64,000 bases of DNA from Clostridium saccharobutylicum DSM 13864 (GCF_000473995.1 NC_022571.1:2697416-2761415); one strand, 5' to 3'. Shown: positions 7,497 to 16,839, numbered from the stretch's first letter. The notes: generated by a model not told the origin, from the sequence alone. Made by a program: numbers and translations.

Positions 7497-9236
7497 ATGA
7501 ATAAAATAAAAAAATATTACATTATTATTCCTATGATTACTGCAATACTATCACTTATTGTCATGGTAGCAACATCGTATAATACAAAGTCAGTTAACAA
7601 AAGTTATTCAATGTTTACAGATGATTTAAATTCTAACAATATATCTACAGTTGTAGTAGACAGTTCTCCTAAAATGACTGTAACACTAAATAATGGCGAT
7701 AAATATTCTACAGATAATCCACATACAGATACATTAAAAGAAAAATTATTACTAAATGGAATAGACGTTAAAGATGAAACTAATCCTCCTCTTACAAAAA
7801 CTATTCCTGCTAGTATTTTTGTATTATCACTTGTAACACTTGGTGCTATGCTTATATCTAAAGCTCGTGGTGGTGCTTCTTCTGTAACGTCTATGGAAAT
7901 GCAGGATTTTAGCAAAAATAAAAAAGATGCTTTAAATTTTAATGCTGTAGCTGGTAATGAAGAAGCTAAAGAAAGTTTAATGGATATTGTCGATTTTCTT
8001 AAGAATCCTGAGAAATATCAAAAATATGGTGCAAGAATGCCTAAGGGGGTTATTCTTTATGGTGATCCTGGTACAGGTAAAACATTACTTGCAAAAGCAG
8101 TAGCTGGAGAAGCTGGCGTTCCATTTTATGCTCTTAGTGGTTCAGATTTCGTACAAGTATATGTTGGAGTTGGTGCTGCTAGAGTAAGAAATTTATTTAA
8201 AAAAGCAAAATCTCATGGAAAAGCTGTAATATTCATAGATGAGATTGATGCTATAGGTAAAGCAAGAAGTAATGGAAAAAATGGTTCTAGCAATGATGAA
8301 AAAGATCAAACATTAAATGCTCTTTTAACAGAAATGTCTGGTTTTGGACAAGAAGAAGGTATAATTGTAATTGCAGCTACAAATAGATTAGACATGCTAG
8401 ATAAAGCACTTCTTAGACCAGGTAGATTTGATAGACATATACAAGTAGCATTACCAGATGTTAATGCTAGAGAAAAAATTCTATCTCTACATTTAAAAAA
8501 TAAACCACATGAAAATATAGATATAAAGGATATTGCTAAAAAAACTATTTACTTCTCTGGTGCAAAGCTAGAAAGTTTAATCAATGAAAGTGCTATTCTA
8601 GCAGCCAAAGATAATAGTAATTCTATTACTTCAGCTCATATTGAAAGTGCTTATTCTATAACTTTAGCTGGTCATGAGAAGAAAGAAAGAAGTTATCTAA
8701 AAGATGAGGACAAACTTCTTACTTCATACCATGAAGCAGGTCATGGCTTAGTAAGTATGTTATTGCTTCCAAAGGATAAAGTATCTAAAATAACAATTAT
8801 ACCAACTACTAACGGTGCTGGTGGTTATACATTAACTATTCCTGAGGATAAAAATTATCATAGAATCGATTATTTAAAGAATAAAATCAAAGTTTCACTT
8901 GGTGGTAGAGCTGCTGAAGAAATTATCTTCGGAAAGGATAAAGTTTCTACTGGAGCAGAGGGCGATATTTCTCAAACTACTGATATAGCATTAAAAATGA
9001 TAACTGAATATGGTATGGGCGAAACGTTAGGGCTTATAAAACTTTCAAGTGTTGGTTCTCTATATAGCAGTTATGGAAATCCTGTTATTGACGAATGCAA
9101 GAAACTAGTTGATCAATTATATGAAGAAACTCTTGAACTTTTAAGAGAAAATAGAGATTCTCTTGATAAAATAGCTTTAGAATTATTAGAAAAAGAATCT
9201 TTATATGAAGATGAACTAAACAAATTAGCTATATAA
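7497..9236 (+). CDS. FtsH-type ATP-dependent zinc metalloprotease
   Basis: Membrane-bound AAA+ protease that unfolds and degrades membrane and soluble proteins as a hexamer. Two N-terminal membrane helices (about residues 8-25 and 103-120) flank a short extracytoplasmic domain. The Walker A motif is GDPGTGKT near residue 189, Walker B is IFIDEID, the second region of homology is ATNRLDMLDKALLRPGRFDR, and the zinc site is HEAGH near residue 413. At 579 residues it is shorter than typical housekeeping FtsH (about 600-650), mainly at the C-terminus. It is not next to tilS or hpt, the usual neighbours of the main ftsH, so it is probably a paralogue. GGAGG lies 7 bases before the ATG. It is monocistronic, followed by a terminator at 9254. 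Confidence 0.9.
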   Translation: MNKIKKYYIIIPMITAILSLIVMVATSYNTKSVNKSYSMFTDDLNSNNISTVVVDSSPKMTVTLNNGDKYSTDNPHTDTLKEKLLLNGIDVKDETNPPLTKTIPASIFVLSLVTLGAMLISKARGGASSVTSMEMQDFSKNKKDALNFNAVAGNEEAKESLMDIVDFLKNPEKYQKYGARMPKGVILYGDPGTGKTLLAKAVAGEAGVPFYALSGSDFVQVYVGVGAARVRNLFKKAKSHGKAVIFIDEIDAIGKARSNGKNGSSNDEKDQTLNALLTEMSGFGQEEGIIVIAATNRLDMLDKALLRPGRFDRHIQVALPDVNAREKILSLHLKNKPHENIDIKDIAKKTIYFSGAKLESLINESAILAAKDNSNSITSAHIESAYSITLAGHEKKERSYLKDEDKLLTSYHEAGHGLVSMLLLPKDKVSKITIIPTTNGAGGYTLTIPEDKNYHRIDYLKNKIKVSLGGRAAEEIIFGKDKVSTGAEGDISQTTDIALKMITEYGMGETLGLIKLSSVGSLYSSYGNPVIDECKKLVDQLYEETLELLRENRDSLDKIALELLEKESLYEDELNKLAI

Positions 9237-9253
9237 TAAACTCTATTTAATAG

Positions 9254-9301
9254 GACAGTAAATAGCTTTGACATATGAAAAAACTATTTACTGTCTTATA
9301 C
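9254..9301 (+). terminator. Terminator of the FtsH-type gene
   Basis: A 12-bp perfect stem (GACAGTAAATAG at 9254-9265 with its complement at 9284-9295), followed by TTAT, begins 18 bases after the stop codon. Confidence 0.7.
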
Positions 9302-9464
9302 ATTTTAGCATCAATTAAATTTTTGCTTAGAAAATATATATGTTGCAATATAATTTCTTCATTAACTTAGTAATACATCATATAGTTTTAATGTAGCTTT
9401 AAATTTTCAACATATATATTTAATTTTTTATTAATAAACATCTTTAAAATTAATAAAAGCTCTT

Positions 9465-10439
9465 TTATCTAGGAATTATCACATTCTGCTTCTGTAATAA
9501 TTTTATTGTTAAAAATAGTACTACTTTCTCAGTAATATCATGAAATGTTTGTTCATTATGCAATTTATACTCTTTATTTGTTGGATTTTCAAGAATATCC
9601 GATTCAATAAATTCAGCATTAATTAATTTGCAGAATACTTTTTCATTGAAGGATTCAATTAATCTAAAATTTTTTTCTCGAATATCCGAGCCATTTATTT
9701 CTTCTTTACAAGGCTTGCAGACTCCAATATTAGTTTGCAATATTTCTACTTCATCTTGATGAGTATTTATATTAAACTTTGGTAGAGTTTTAAAAACTAC
9801 TCTAGTAGCACATTTAAAAGGAACATCAACTGTAACATGCTTCAATTTTCCATTTAGTATTCCTCTACAAGTACACTCTTTAGCAGAATACTCTATGTTT
9901 TTCCTAATAAAACCAGACAGGAATAATATTCCGGTATTAGGCTTGTCATTTTCAGAGTTTGGAATAAGTTTGCACTGGTTTACATATGCATTTTTTCTAA
10001 TGTGTTTAATTTCTAATACATCATCTTCTAGTTTAAGTAAAGATTGAATAGTTATAGTTATATTGCATTCTGTCAATACTACTGGAATATTTACAGTCAC
10101 AGGTCCTGAAGTGGTATCTGATTCATGTGGAGTATTTTCACAAATTGGCAATGTATCTGAAGAAACAGTTGTTTTGCAAATCTTAATATTACATTTATCT
10201 ACTTCATTCTTGTGCTCATTATTATATAGTTTGTTATAATAATGTTTTTTATATATTTTATCCACTGGCTTACATTCCGCTAATTTAGATCTATTTTCTT
10301 TTGAAACAATATTATAATCTTTATTATTATGTCTTTTCTTTAATAAACAATACTGTTTTCGTTTTTTAAGAAATTCTTCATATTGTTTTCTCTTAAGCTG
10401 ATTACAATATCGTCTTTTTGAACAGTATATCTTTTTCAT
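9465..10439 (-). CDS. Predicted spore-surface protein, CsxC/DUF3794-like
   Basis: A 324-residue protein with a very basic, Cys- and Tyr-containing N-terminal third (many KKR and YYNK stretches). It is followed by a domain shared with the neighbour at 10583: VNIPVVLTECNITITIQ, EIKHIRKNAYVNQCKLIP, GILFLSGFIRKNIEY and VDVPFKC. The order of strands and the GFIRKNIEY...VPF pattern resemble DUF3794/SPOCS domains and the CsxC-type exosporium proteins of clostridia. A spore-surface location is inference from that likeness. Cysteines (about 14) could crosslink in the coat. AGAGGAGGA precedes the ATG. A terminator-like hairpin (10455-10489) lies between its ribosome site and the upstream paralogue, so read-through may set the ratio of the two. 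Confidence 0.6.
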   Translation of the reverse strand: MKKIYCSKRRYCNQLKRKQYEEFLKKRKQYCLLKKRHNNKDYNIVSKENRSKLAECKPVDKIYKKHYYNKLYNNEHKNEVDKCNIKICKTTVSSDTLPICENTPHESDTTSGPVTVNIPVVLTECNITITIQSLLKLEDDVLEIKHIRKNAYVNQCKLIPNSENDKPNTGILFLSGFIRKNIEYSAKECTCRGILNGKLKHVTVDVPFKCATRVVFKTLPKFNINTHQDEVEILQTNIGVCKPCKEEINGSDIREKNFRLIESFNEKVFCKLINAEFIESDILENPTNKEYKLHNEQTFHDITEKVVLFLTIKLLQKQNVIIPR

Positions 10440-10454
10440 AATTTATCCTCCTCT

Positions 10455-10489
10455 TAAAAATAGCCTAAAACTCTCTTCAAGTTTTAGGC
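10455..10489 (-). terminator. Intercistronic terminator/attenuator between the paralogues
   Basis: A 9-bp stem (GCCTAAAAC, minus strand, with GTTTTAGGC) is followed by TATTTTT directly before the ribosome site of the 9465 gene. It follows the upstream paralogue by about 90 bases. Confidence 0.7.
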
Positions 10490-10491
10490 CA

Positions 10492-10525
10492 TTATATATT
10501 AATTAATTAATTAATTAATATATAA
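10492..10525. repeat. Perfect 34-bp AT-only palindrome
   Basis: A fully self-complementary 34-base sequence made of AATT tetramer repeats flanked by TATATA-type arms. It sits directly beside the attenuator hairpin between the two spore-surface paralogues, so the two hairpins are adjacent in the minus-strand transcript. Confidence 0.8.
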
Positions 10526-10582
10526 TTCTGTGAGAGTACTTTATATTAAATTCTTAATTAAATTACTATATTTAAAATTTTC

Positions 10583-11368
10583 CTATACTATTGTTCCTGG
10601 AACTATTACTTGTTGTTTTTGCAATACTTTTAATGTTAAATTAACAACTAATTTTTCTGTAAGTGTTGAGAAAAATTGTTCTGTAGGAAGTGTGCAACTT
10701 ACAGTTGGGTTTGTATGAATATCAACTTCAGTAACAACTGCATTTACTAATTCAACAAAAGGCTTTTCGTTAAAGAATTCAGTAAAGCTAAAACTCTGAT
10801 CACAAGGGTTACGTCCAAGTACTGGATCTGAACAAGTGTCACAGCTTTGAAGTTGATCTGTAAAATACTCTAATTCACTTGGAGTTGTATTCTCATTAAA
10901 AATTGGTCGTCTAATAAAAGTAACTCTAGTTGTGAAATTAAAAGGCACTTCAACTGTACATTGTCCTATATTTCCACAATAATTTGCAGTACCAGCTGTA
11001 ATGCAAGTTTGAGTTGAATACTCAATATTTTTTCTTACAAAACCTGCTATGAATAATATTCCATTCGTAACAGGTGTAGTAGTTGAAGAAAATGGAATAA
11101 GACGTGATTGAGTTAAAAATACATTCTTTTTAATTCTTTTAATCTCCCTAACAGTTTGATCCAATGTGATAGTAGCTTCAATAGGAATTGTTATATTAGT
11201 TTCTGCCAATACAATAGGAAGCTTAACAAGTACACTTCCTGCTGGAACAGGAGGAGCTACAGAAGTTTGTTCAGTTAATGGTTGAATTTGAGTAGCAACT
11301 GTTGCACAAGATTCTTGGCGTGAGCATCCCATTTCATTTTCAATATTTAATCTTTTGTTATTGCTCAT
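10583..11368 (-). CDS. Predicted spore-surface protein, CsxC/DUF3794-like (paralogue)
   Basis: A 261-residue paralogue of the 9465 product without the long basic N-terminus. It shares VKLPIVLAETNITIPIE, EIKRIKKNVFLTQSRLIP, GILFIAGFVRKNIEY, VEVPFNF and a C-terminal block ending LTLKVLQKQQVIVPG. The N-terminus (MSNNKRLNIENEMGCSRQ) has no signal peptide, as expected for a protein made in the mother cell and assembled onto the spore. GTGGAGG precedes the ATG. Family placement with CsxC-type exosporium proteins is by pattern, not by alignment. It is probably transcribed first in an operon with 9465. Confidence 0.6.
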   Translation of the reverse strand: MSNNKRLNIENEMGCSRQESCATVATQIQPLTEQTSVAPPVPAGSVLVKLPIVLAETNITIPIEATITLDQTVREIKRIKKNVFLTQSRLIPFSSTTTPVTNGILFIAGFVRKNIEYSTQTCITAGTANYCGNIGQCTVEVPFNFTTRVTFIRRPIFNENTTPSELEYFTDQLQSCDTCSDPVLGRNPCDQSFSFTEFFNEKPFVELVNAVVTEVDIHTNPTVSCTLPTEQFFSTLTEKLVVNLTLKVLQKQQVIVPGTIV

Positions 11369-11393
11369 TATAATATTCCTCCACTTTATTTAA

Positions 11394-11591
11394 TCAAAAT
11401 TTACTTAGTAAATAATGTCTAATATATAGTATGCCTTTTTTGGGTTTTTGTCCCATGAAAATACGTTTTATATCGCAGTTTGGTGCTTTTTTACAAATTG
11501 CTAGCCGAACTTGACGACGATAACCAAAATGAAATAATTGATTAAGAATGTGCAAATGTAGTTTGTTCTGTGAGATAACCATAACACTCAA
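11394..11591 (-). other. Intergenic stretch with a doubtful 65-codon frame
   Basis: The gap between the spore-surface gene and the next hairpin holds an open minus-strand frame with a TTG start, no ribosome site, and a basic composition unlike the neighbours. I see no recognisable domain and do not treat it as a gene. Confidence 0.3.
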
Positions 11592-11618
11592 ATTATCTAT
11601 AATTATTTCTTATTATAA

Positions 11619-11691
11619 TTTAGACTCACCATAAAAATGTGTTCTTGACAATTTTAAAATGTCAAAAACACATTTGTGTGGTGAGTCTAAA
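11619..11691. terminator. 73-bp two-tier hairpin downstream of the Cof phosphatase
   Basis: Outer arms of 13 bp (TTTAGACTCACCA at 11619-11631 with its complement at 11679-11691) enclose AAATGTGTT/AACACATTT and TTGACA/TGTCAA pairs, so almost the whole segment is one long stem. It lies about 35 bases after the stop of the minus-strand phosphatase. Its layout resembles the palindromic element at 2652. Confidence 0.6.
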
Positions 11692-11724
11692 GTCTATTTT
11701 TTATAATTTGCATTTATAAAAAAG

Positions 11725-12513
11725 TTATTTTAAAATAAAATTTTCTATTTCCAAAGCTACCCCATCATTGTGAACTGTGTCTGTAACTTTTTTAGCATAT
11801 TTTTTTACATAATCACTAGCGTTCCCCATAGCGATTCCACATCCTACTGTTGATAGCATTTCTATATCATTTTTTCCATCACCAAAAGCATAACTATTTT
11901 CTATAGGAATATCTAAGAAATCTAATACTTTTAATATACCCGATGCTTTTGTATTTCGTTTTGAATACAATTCAAAAAAACCATGTTCCTCATCATGAAT
12001 ATAATCATATTCATCATTAACTATAGATAAAAAATAATCTATTCCTTTTTTATCATCACATAGCATTTCTATTTTATAGATATCTAAATTTTCGAGAGAA
12101 TAATTACCTTCTAAATACTTTTTAGATATTCCAAATGAATCATAAAACGAATGTAATTTTTTATGCTCATCTTTAATATATGAATATGGTTCGCCCTGTA
12201 ATATATATTGGATATTATACTTTTCAAAGTTGCCCACTATATCATTTATAAAATCCTTATTAATAAATTCTTTATATATACATTTTTCTTTTACTTTTAC
12301 ATATGCTCCATTTGTAAGTACAAAACCATCGAATCCAAAATTGCGTAAAGCTTCATTTAGAAACGCATATGGTCTTCCTGTTGCAATAAAAACATAATCT
12401 CCATTTTCCTGCAATGCATGTATTGCTTTCTTTACTCTTGGAGTAATATCTTTTATACCATTTAAACAATCTACTAAAGTTCCATCTATATCAAAAAATA
12501 CTGCCTTTTTCAT
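11725..12513 (-). CDS. Cof-type HAD-superfamily phosphatase
   Basis: A 262-residue Cof/IIB HAD hydrolase, probably acting on a sugar phosphate. Motif I is FFDIDGT at residues 6-12, motif II is ATGRP, the conserved Lys lies in TKASG, and the metal-binding motif is FGDGKND near residue 210. It is transcribed divergently from a DeoR-family repressor at 12675, with a repetitive operator between them, so the phosphatase is a likely target of that regulator. AGGAGAGGAAGATGG precedes the ATG. It is more distant from the Cof protein at 1811 than simple duplication would suggest. Confidence 0.88.
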   Translation of the reverse strand: MKKAVFFDIDGTLVDCLNGIKDITPRVKKAIHALQENGDYVFIATGRPYAFLNEALRNFGFDGFVLTNGAYVKVKEKCIYKEFINKDFINDIVGNFEKYNIQYILQGEPYSYIKDEHKKLHSFYDSFGISKKYLEGNYSLENLDIYKIEMLCDDKKGIDYFLSIVNDEYDYIHDEEHGFFELYSKRNTKASGILKVLDFLDIPIENSYAFGDGKNDIEMLSTVGCGIAMGNASDYVKKYAKKVTDTVHNDGVALEIENFILK

Positions 12514-12560
12514 AAATCCATCTTCCTCTCCTTATATTTTATTCCTATTCTATATAATTT

Positions 12561-12600
12561 ATTACCGTTTAATATCATTTTATTTCATTTATTATCATTT
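12561..12600. promoter_or_regulatory. Candidate DeoR-type operator with 10-bp periodic repeats
   Basis: Four consecutive 10-base units end in ATTTCATTT-like or TATCATTT-like sequence (attaccgttt, aatatcattt, tatttcattt, attatcattt). A reverse-oriented AAATGAGAAT follows near 12651. One-turn spacing places every copy on the same DNA face, as expected for a multimeric repressor. It lies between the Cof phosphatase and the DeoR gene. Confidence 0.5.
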
Positions 12601-12674
12601 GTCAATTAAATTAATTGCATTTTAGTATTATAATTGTTAGAATAATAATAAATGAGAATGAATTGGAGGCAACT

Positions 12675-13442
12675 ATGTTTATAGAAGAAAGACATAAACA
12701 GATTTTAGATATATTAGAAAGAGACGGAAAGGTATTAGTTAAGGATTTAAGTGCACAGTTTCAAGTAAGTGAAAGTATGATTAGAAAAGATCTTCAAGTT
12801 TTAGAAAAAAACAATCTATTACAACGTACTTATGGTGGTGCCATCAACATAAAACGTACTATAGTAAATGGTGAAAGTTTACTCAAGCGAGTTGAAAAAG
12901 ATATCGATTTGAAAAAGATTATAGCTAAAAAAGCATATGAACAAATACATGAAGGTGATACAATATTTTTAGATGCATCAAGCATTTCCCATCTCTTAAC
13001 TAAATTATTAGTAGAAAACAATAGAAATATAACTTTGATTACAAATATGGTTGAAATATCATCAATGATAAACTCAGATTCAAAATTACATGTTATTTTT
13101 ATAGGTGGAGATTACAGTCCATTGGTAGGTGGAAATATAGGTTCACATTCTAATGAACAAATTAAACTCTATCGTTGTAATAAATCGTTTATTGGATGTA
13201 GTGGAATCGATCTTAGAGATGGAAATGTAAGTACTGGAGAATCTGAAGATGCAGGTACTAAAAAAGCAATTATGAGTATATCCAAAGAATTATATCTAAT
13301 GGCACCAACTGAGAGATTTAATTTAGATGGAATTTTTAATTTTTCAAATATAGCTGATTTTAATAGCATAATTACAGAAGCAGTCCCTAACAACACAATT
13401 ATGACTTTACTTCAACAATATGATATAAATTTAATTTATTAA
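12675..13442 (+). CDS. DeoR-family transcriptional repressor
   Basis: A 255-residue DNA-binding regulator. The N-terminal helix-turn-helix covers about residues 6-55 and includes the family signature around ISxSMIRKDLQVLEKNNLLQRTYGGA. The C-terminal DeoRC effector domain has the sugar-phosphate isomerase-like pattern DGDTIFLDASS, LITNM, GG and FIGCSGID. DeoR proteins are usually released from DNA by a phosphorylated sugar, which fits the divergent phosphatase. A frame is open from 12615, but TTGGAGG is 6 bases before the ATG at 12675 and the conserved EERHKQIL starts there. A bidirectional terminator follows. Confidence 0.88.
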   Translation: MFIEERHKQILDILERDGKVLVKDLSAQFQVSESMIRKDLQVLEKNNLLQRTYGGAINIKRTIVNGESLLKRVEKDIDLKKIIAKKAYEQIHEGDTIFLDASSISHLLTKLLVENNRNITLITNMVEISSMINSDSKLHVIFIGGDYSPLVGGNIGSHSNEQIKLYRCNKSFIGCSGIDLRDGNVSTGESEDAGTKKAIMSISKELYLMAPTERFNLDGIFNFSNIADFNSIITEAVPNNTIMTLLQQYDINLIY

Positions 13443-13481
13443 TATATTTGGGCCATTCATAACAAATTGTATTCTAAATAC

Positions 13482-13521
13482 AAAAAGTAGATTGTTTTTT
13501 ATACTAAACAATCTACTTTTT
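13482..13521. terminator. Bidirectional terminator between deoR-type gene and argF
   Basis: A stem of about 16 bp (AAAAAGTAGATTGTTT with its complement at 13506-13521) has A and T runs at its ends, so it works for both convergent genes. Confidence 0.85.
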
Positions 13522-13574
13522 ATTGCTATAATCACATTAATCAAAGTTAATTTCTACGTTATTAATAAGTCTCT

Positions 13575-14570
13575 TTATGCTCCAATTGTAGCTAAAATTA
13601 TTGCTTTAATTGAATGCATTCGATTTTCTGCTTCATCAAATACTACAGATTGTTTACCTTCAAATACTTCATCTGTAACTTCTAATTCACTCAAACCAAA
13701 TTTTTCTCCAATTTCTTTTCCGACTTTAGTTTTTAAATCATGATAAGCTGGTAAACAATGCATAAATATTGCTTCTTTTTTTGCATTGTTCATAACTTCT
13801 TTATTTACTTGATATGGTAGAAGAAGCTTCAATCTACTTTCCCAAACCTCATCTGGTTCTCCCATAGATACCCATACATCTGTATAAATTACATCTGCAT
13901 TTTTAGTTCCCTCTTTAACATTTTCTGTTAAAGTTATCGTTGATTCATTTTCCTTTGCAATTTGTTTGCACTTTTCTACTAATTCTTCTGTTGGAAATAG
14001 TTCTTTAGGTGCACATGCTGTAAAATTAATACCCATTTTTGCGCAAGCCACCATTAATGAATTTCCCATATTGTTTCTTGCATCACCCATGTATACAAAA
14101 TTAATTTCTTTTAATCTTCCAAGCTTTTCTTCTATAGTTAACAAATCAGCAATCATTTGAGTTGGATGGAACTCATCAGTTAATCCATTCCATACAGGTA
14201 CTCCCGCAAACTTTGCTAATTCTTCAACCACCTCTTGACTGAATCCCCTATACTCTATTCCATCATACATTCTGCCAAGAACCCTTGCAGTATCAGCAAC
14301 GCTTTCTTTTTTGCCCATTTGTGAACCTGCTGAATCTAAATATGTAACCCCAAGTCCCAAGTCTCTTCCTGCCACTTCAAAAGAGCATCTTGTTCTAGTT
14401 GATGTCTTTTCAAATAACAAAACTATGTTCTTGCCTTTCAATTTATCATGTAACATTCCAGTTCTTTTTAATAATTTTAGTTCTTTAGATAAATCTAATA
14501 AATATCTTATTTCCTCTGGTGTAAAATCTAATAATTTTAAAAAACTTCTTCCTCGTAAATTTACTGCCAT
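13575..14570 (-). CDS. argF: Ornithine carbamoyltransferase
   Basis: Cytoplasmic enzyme that makes citrulline from ornithine and carbamoyl phosphate in arginine synthesis. It is full length (331 residues). The carbamoyl-phosphate motif STRTR lies at 57-61, HPTQ near 137, and the ornithine-binding HCLP motif near 270. The frame opens at 14588, but GGGG is 7 bases before the ATG at 14570, giving the usual N-terminus [11 protein letters not shown]. No other arginine genes or arginine-deiminase genes are adjacent, so an anabolic (argF) rather than catabolic (arcB) role is the default, not proven. A hairpin lies in the leader at 14632. Confidence 0.9.
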   Translation of the reverse strand: MAVNLRGRSFLKLLDFTPEEIRYLLDLSKELKLLKRTGMLHDKLKGKNIVLLFEKTSTRTRCSFEVAGRDLGLGVTYLDSAGSQMGKKESVADTARVLGRMYDGIEYRGFSQEVVEELAKFAGVPVWNGLTDEFHPTQMIADLLTIEEKLGRLKEINFVYMGDARNNMGNSLMVACAKMGINFTACAPKELFPTEELVEKCKQIAKENESTITLTENVKEGTKNADVIYTDVWVSMGEPDEVWESRLKLLLPYQVNKEVMNNAKKEAIFMHCLPAYHDLKTKVGKEIGEKFGLSELEVTDEVFEGKQSVVFDEAENRMHSIKAIILATIGA

Positions 14571-14631
14571 TGTTAATCCCCTTTTCATATAAATTGTATA
14601 AGCATTATTTATTATTTTAACTTCTATAGTA

Positions 14632-14667
14632 TTTAACTTTCTCTTAAACTAATACTAGAAAGTTAAA
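14632..14667 (-). other. Hairpin in the argF leader region
   Basis: An 11-bp inverted repeat (TTTAACTTTCT with AGAAAGTTAAA) lies about 60 bases upstream of the argF start. It could be an attenuator or a repressor site. The rest of the 14571-14950 gap is AT-rich without other recognisable signals. Confidence 0.35.
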
Positions 14668-14950
14668 ATATTACTTATTGCCATTTATTAAATTATAACC
14701 ATTATATATTCTTTTGTCTAAATATTATTCTTAAAAATGCATATTTTAATTTATATTTATTATTATATCGTTTTATATGATTTTTTATTTATAATACTAA
14801 CTCTTAGAAAACTAACAATTTCGTATATCACATTTTTGTTTTTTAATTTAATTTAACCACAATATATATTTACAAGTAAATCAATAAATGTTAAGATTTA
14901 TTATGTCGATAAATGATTTATTTAGATTTATTTTAACTGAAAAATTAAAA

Positions 14951-14990
14951 GGGAGGGAAACTTCAGGTATTGTACTGAAGAATATTTATG
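14951..14990 (+). promoter_or_regulatory. Ribosome site separated from the start codon by a hairpin
   Basis: A strong GGGAGGG at 14951-14957 is 30 bases before the ATG at 14988, too far for normal initiation. A 6-bp stem-loop (CTTCAG 14961-14966 with CTGAAG 14975-14980) fills the gap. When folded it leaves about 10 unpaired bases, a normal spacing. No in-frame start lies closer to the GGGAGGG. Confidence 0.5.
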
Positions 14991-16682
14991 GGGAAATTAG
15001 GATTAAAAATATTAAAACTTATCATGGCGACATACATTATCTCAATTAGCATACTTATTACAGCAAACGTATATATCTTCAAGAATATTTTTTCACAATT
15101 ACAAGTTGAAGTTGGTAATGCCGCTAATTCAGCTGTGGATGTTATTGATGGAGATAAATTAGAAAAAGTAATTAACAGTAAATCTATGGATACAATTGAT
15201 TACAAAGAAATACAAAGTTCCTTGGTAAATTTTAAAAATGATCAAAATATAAAATACATATATACACTTGTTAAAAATGATGATGATATACCTTATATGG
15301 CGGTTGATGGTTCACTTATAGATACATCTGTCTTTGGTGAAGAATTTAATTTGGAAGATGCGATGACTAGCGCTTTTAATGGAAACGTATCCTTTACAAA
15401 AGAATCCAAAACGGATAAATACGGCACGCTTATTTCAGGATATGCACCAATAAAAAATTCTTCTGGTAAAATTATTGCAATTGTAGGTGCTGATGCTGAT
15501 GTTGGAATATATACTTATATTGTGTCTAAATTTAAGCAAATTTATATACTACTTAGCTTTATTATGATTATTGCAATTACTTTAATTAGCATTATTTTTT
15601 CAAATAGAATTTCTTCAAATGTAAACAATATAAAAGATGTTCTAAATAAAATGTCCACTGGTGATTTATCTGTACCTTTAAATATCAGCAGTAATGATGA
15701 GATAGAAAATATTGCACAACATATAAACACTTTTAGAATAAAGACACTAGATATTCTTCAAAGGGTTTCGCAATCTTCAAGTAAAGTTGTAAAGCAAACA
15801 AATACTTTATGCAACGTGTCATTAGATATAACAACATCATCAAAAACCGTTAATAATTCAATTGATTATATTGCTAAAGAAACTTCTGTCCAAGCTGAAG
15901 AAATGGTAAACATAACAGAAGTCCTGAATGAATTTGGATTAAAGCTTGAATCAACTGCTAATTTAATATATGATTTAAATTCTCATGGTGAAATTATAAA
16001 TTATAGTGTAAAAAAAAGTCATAAAACTCTTGAAAACTTGGAATCGTTCATTCACGATCTTACTTATTCATTTAAAGATATAATAATCAAAATAAAGGGA
16101 TTAAACGATCATTTATCACAAATAAACGAAATTACAGATTTAATAAATGATATTGCAGATCAAACAAACCTGCTTGCTCTTAATGCAACAATAGAAGCAT
16201 CGCGAGCTGGAGAGGCTGGAAAAGGATTTTCTATTGTTGCTGAAGAAATTACAAAATTAGCTGAACAATCTAAATCCTCATGTTTACACATAAATTCTTT
16301 ATTTGAACAAATTGCAAATTATAATGTTAATATTTTTCAAGCATCAAATAAGGTAAACACTAATCTTGACCATCAAGGAAAAGTTGTCAATACATATATA
16401 AAAGATTTTAAACAAATTGTTTCACATATAGAAAACATGCTACCAAAAATCACACAAATAAATAGTATTATTGAAATTATAAATAACGATAAAAAACAAA
16501 TTTTAGATAGTGTTGAAACTTCAACTGCTTCTTCACAAGAAATATCTGCTTCTACTGAGGAAATAACTGCATCAGTAGAAGAATTAAATGAATCTTCTCA
16601 GAAAGTTGTATTATCGGTTGAACAATTAAGTAGTATAACACAAGATTTAGATAATTATATAAATTATTTTAAAATAGTTTAA
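14988..16682 (+). CDS. Methyl-accepting chemotaxis protein with Cache-type sensor
   Basis: A 564-residue transmembrane chemoreceptor. It has an N-terminal membrane helix (about residues 9-31), an extracytoplasmic Cache/PAS-like sensor (about 35-180, with DGDKLEKVI and a [22 protein letters not shown] strand end), a second membrane helix (about 185-205), HAMP (about 205-260) and a long signalling coiled coil. The conserved hairpin tip is [25 protein letters not shown]. Substitutions such as ATIEAS and the short coiled coil make it divergent from the two MCPs in the che region. It has no C-terminal CheR-docking pentapeptide. Translation may depend on the hairpin in its ribosome-site spacer. It stands alone and is convergent with the phosphoesterase at 16958. 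Confidence 0.9.
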   Translation: MGKLGLKILKLIMATYIISISILITANVYIFKNIFSQLQVEVGNAANSAVDVIDGDKLEKVINSKSMDTIDYKEIQSSLVNFKNDQNIKYIYTLVKNDDDIPYMAVDGSLIDTSVFGEEFNLEDAMTSAFNGNVSFTKESKTDKYGTLISGYAPIKNSSGKIIAIVGADADVGIYTYIVSKFKQIYILLSFIMIIAITLISIIFSNRISSNVNNIKDVLNKMSTGDLSVPLNISSNDEIENIAQHINTFRIKTLDILQRVSQSSSKVVKQTNTLCNVSLDITTSSKTVNNSIDYIAKETSVQAEEMVNITEVLNEFGLKLESTANLIYDLNSHGEIINYSVKKSHKTLENLESFIHDLTYSFKDIIIKIKGLNDHLSQINEITDLINDIADQTNLLALNATIEASRAGEAGKGFSIVAEEITKLAEQSKSSCLHINSLFEQIANYNVNIFQASNKVNTNLDHQGKVVNTYIKDFKQIVSHIENMLPKITQINSIIEIINNDKKQILDSVETSTASSQEISASTEEITASVEELNESSQKVVLSVEQLSSITQDLDNYINYFKIV

Positions 16683-16738
16683 TTTACAACCACTTTTTAA
16701 GTATAAATATATTAATCAATTCTCATTCACATAAACTA

Positions 16739-16839
16739 GCACAATGCTCTATTGCTTGAATAAATGTTGCAAAAAGCCTGTACCACTTTTGTTAAAATTA
16801 GTACAGGCTATTATGCAAGAACTAATTACAGCATTGTGC
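16739..16839. repeat. 101-bp nested palindromic element
   Basis: Outer 10-bp arms (GCACAATGCT at 16739-16748 with AGCATTGTGC at 16830-16839) enclose a TTGCA/TGCAA pair and an inner 9-bp stem (AGCCTGTAC 16775-16783 with 16801-16809). The element lies between two convergent genes. It shares the three-tier layout, not the sequence, of the 2652 element. Confidence 0.6.

Noticed and set aside
11394..11591. 65-codon minus-strand frame after the spore-surface gene
   Set aside because: TTG start, no ribosome site, basic low-information sequence and no recognisable domain.
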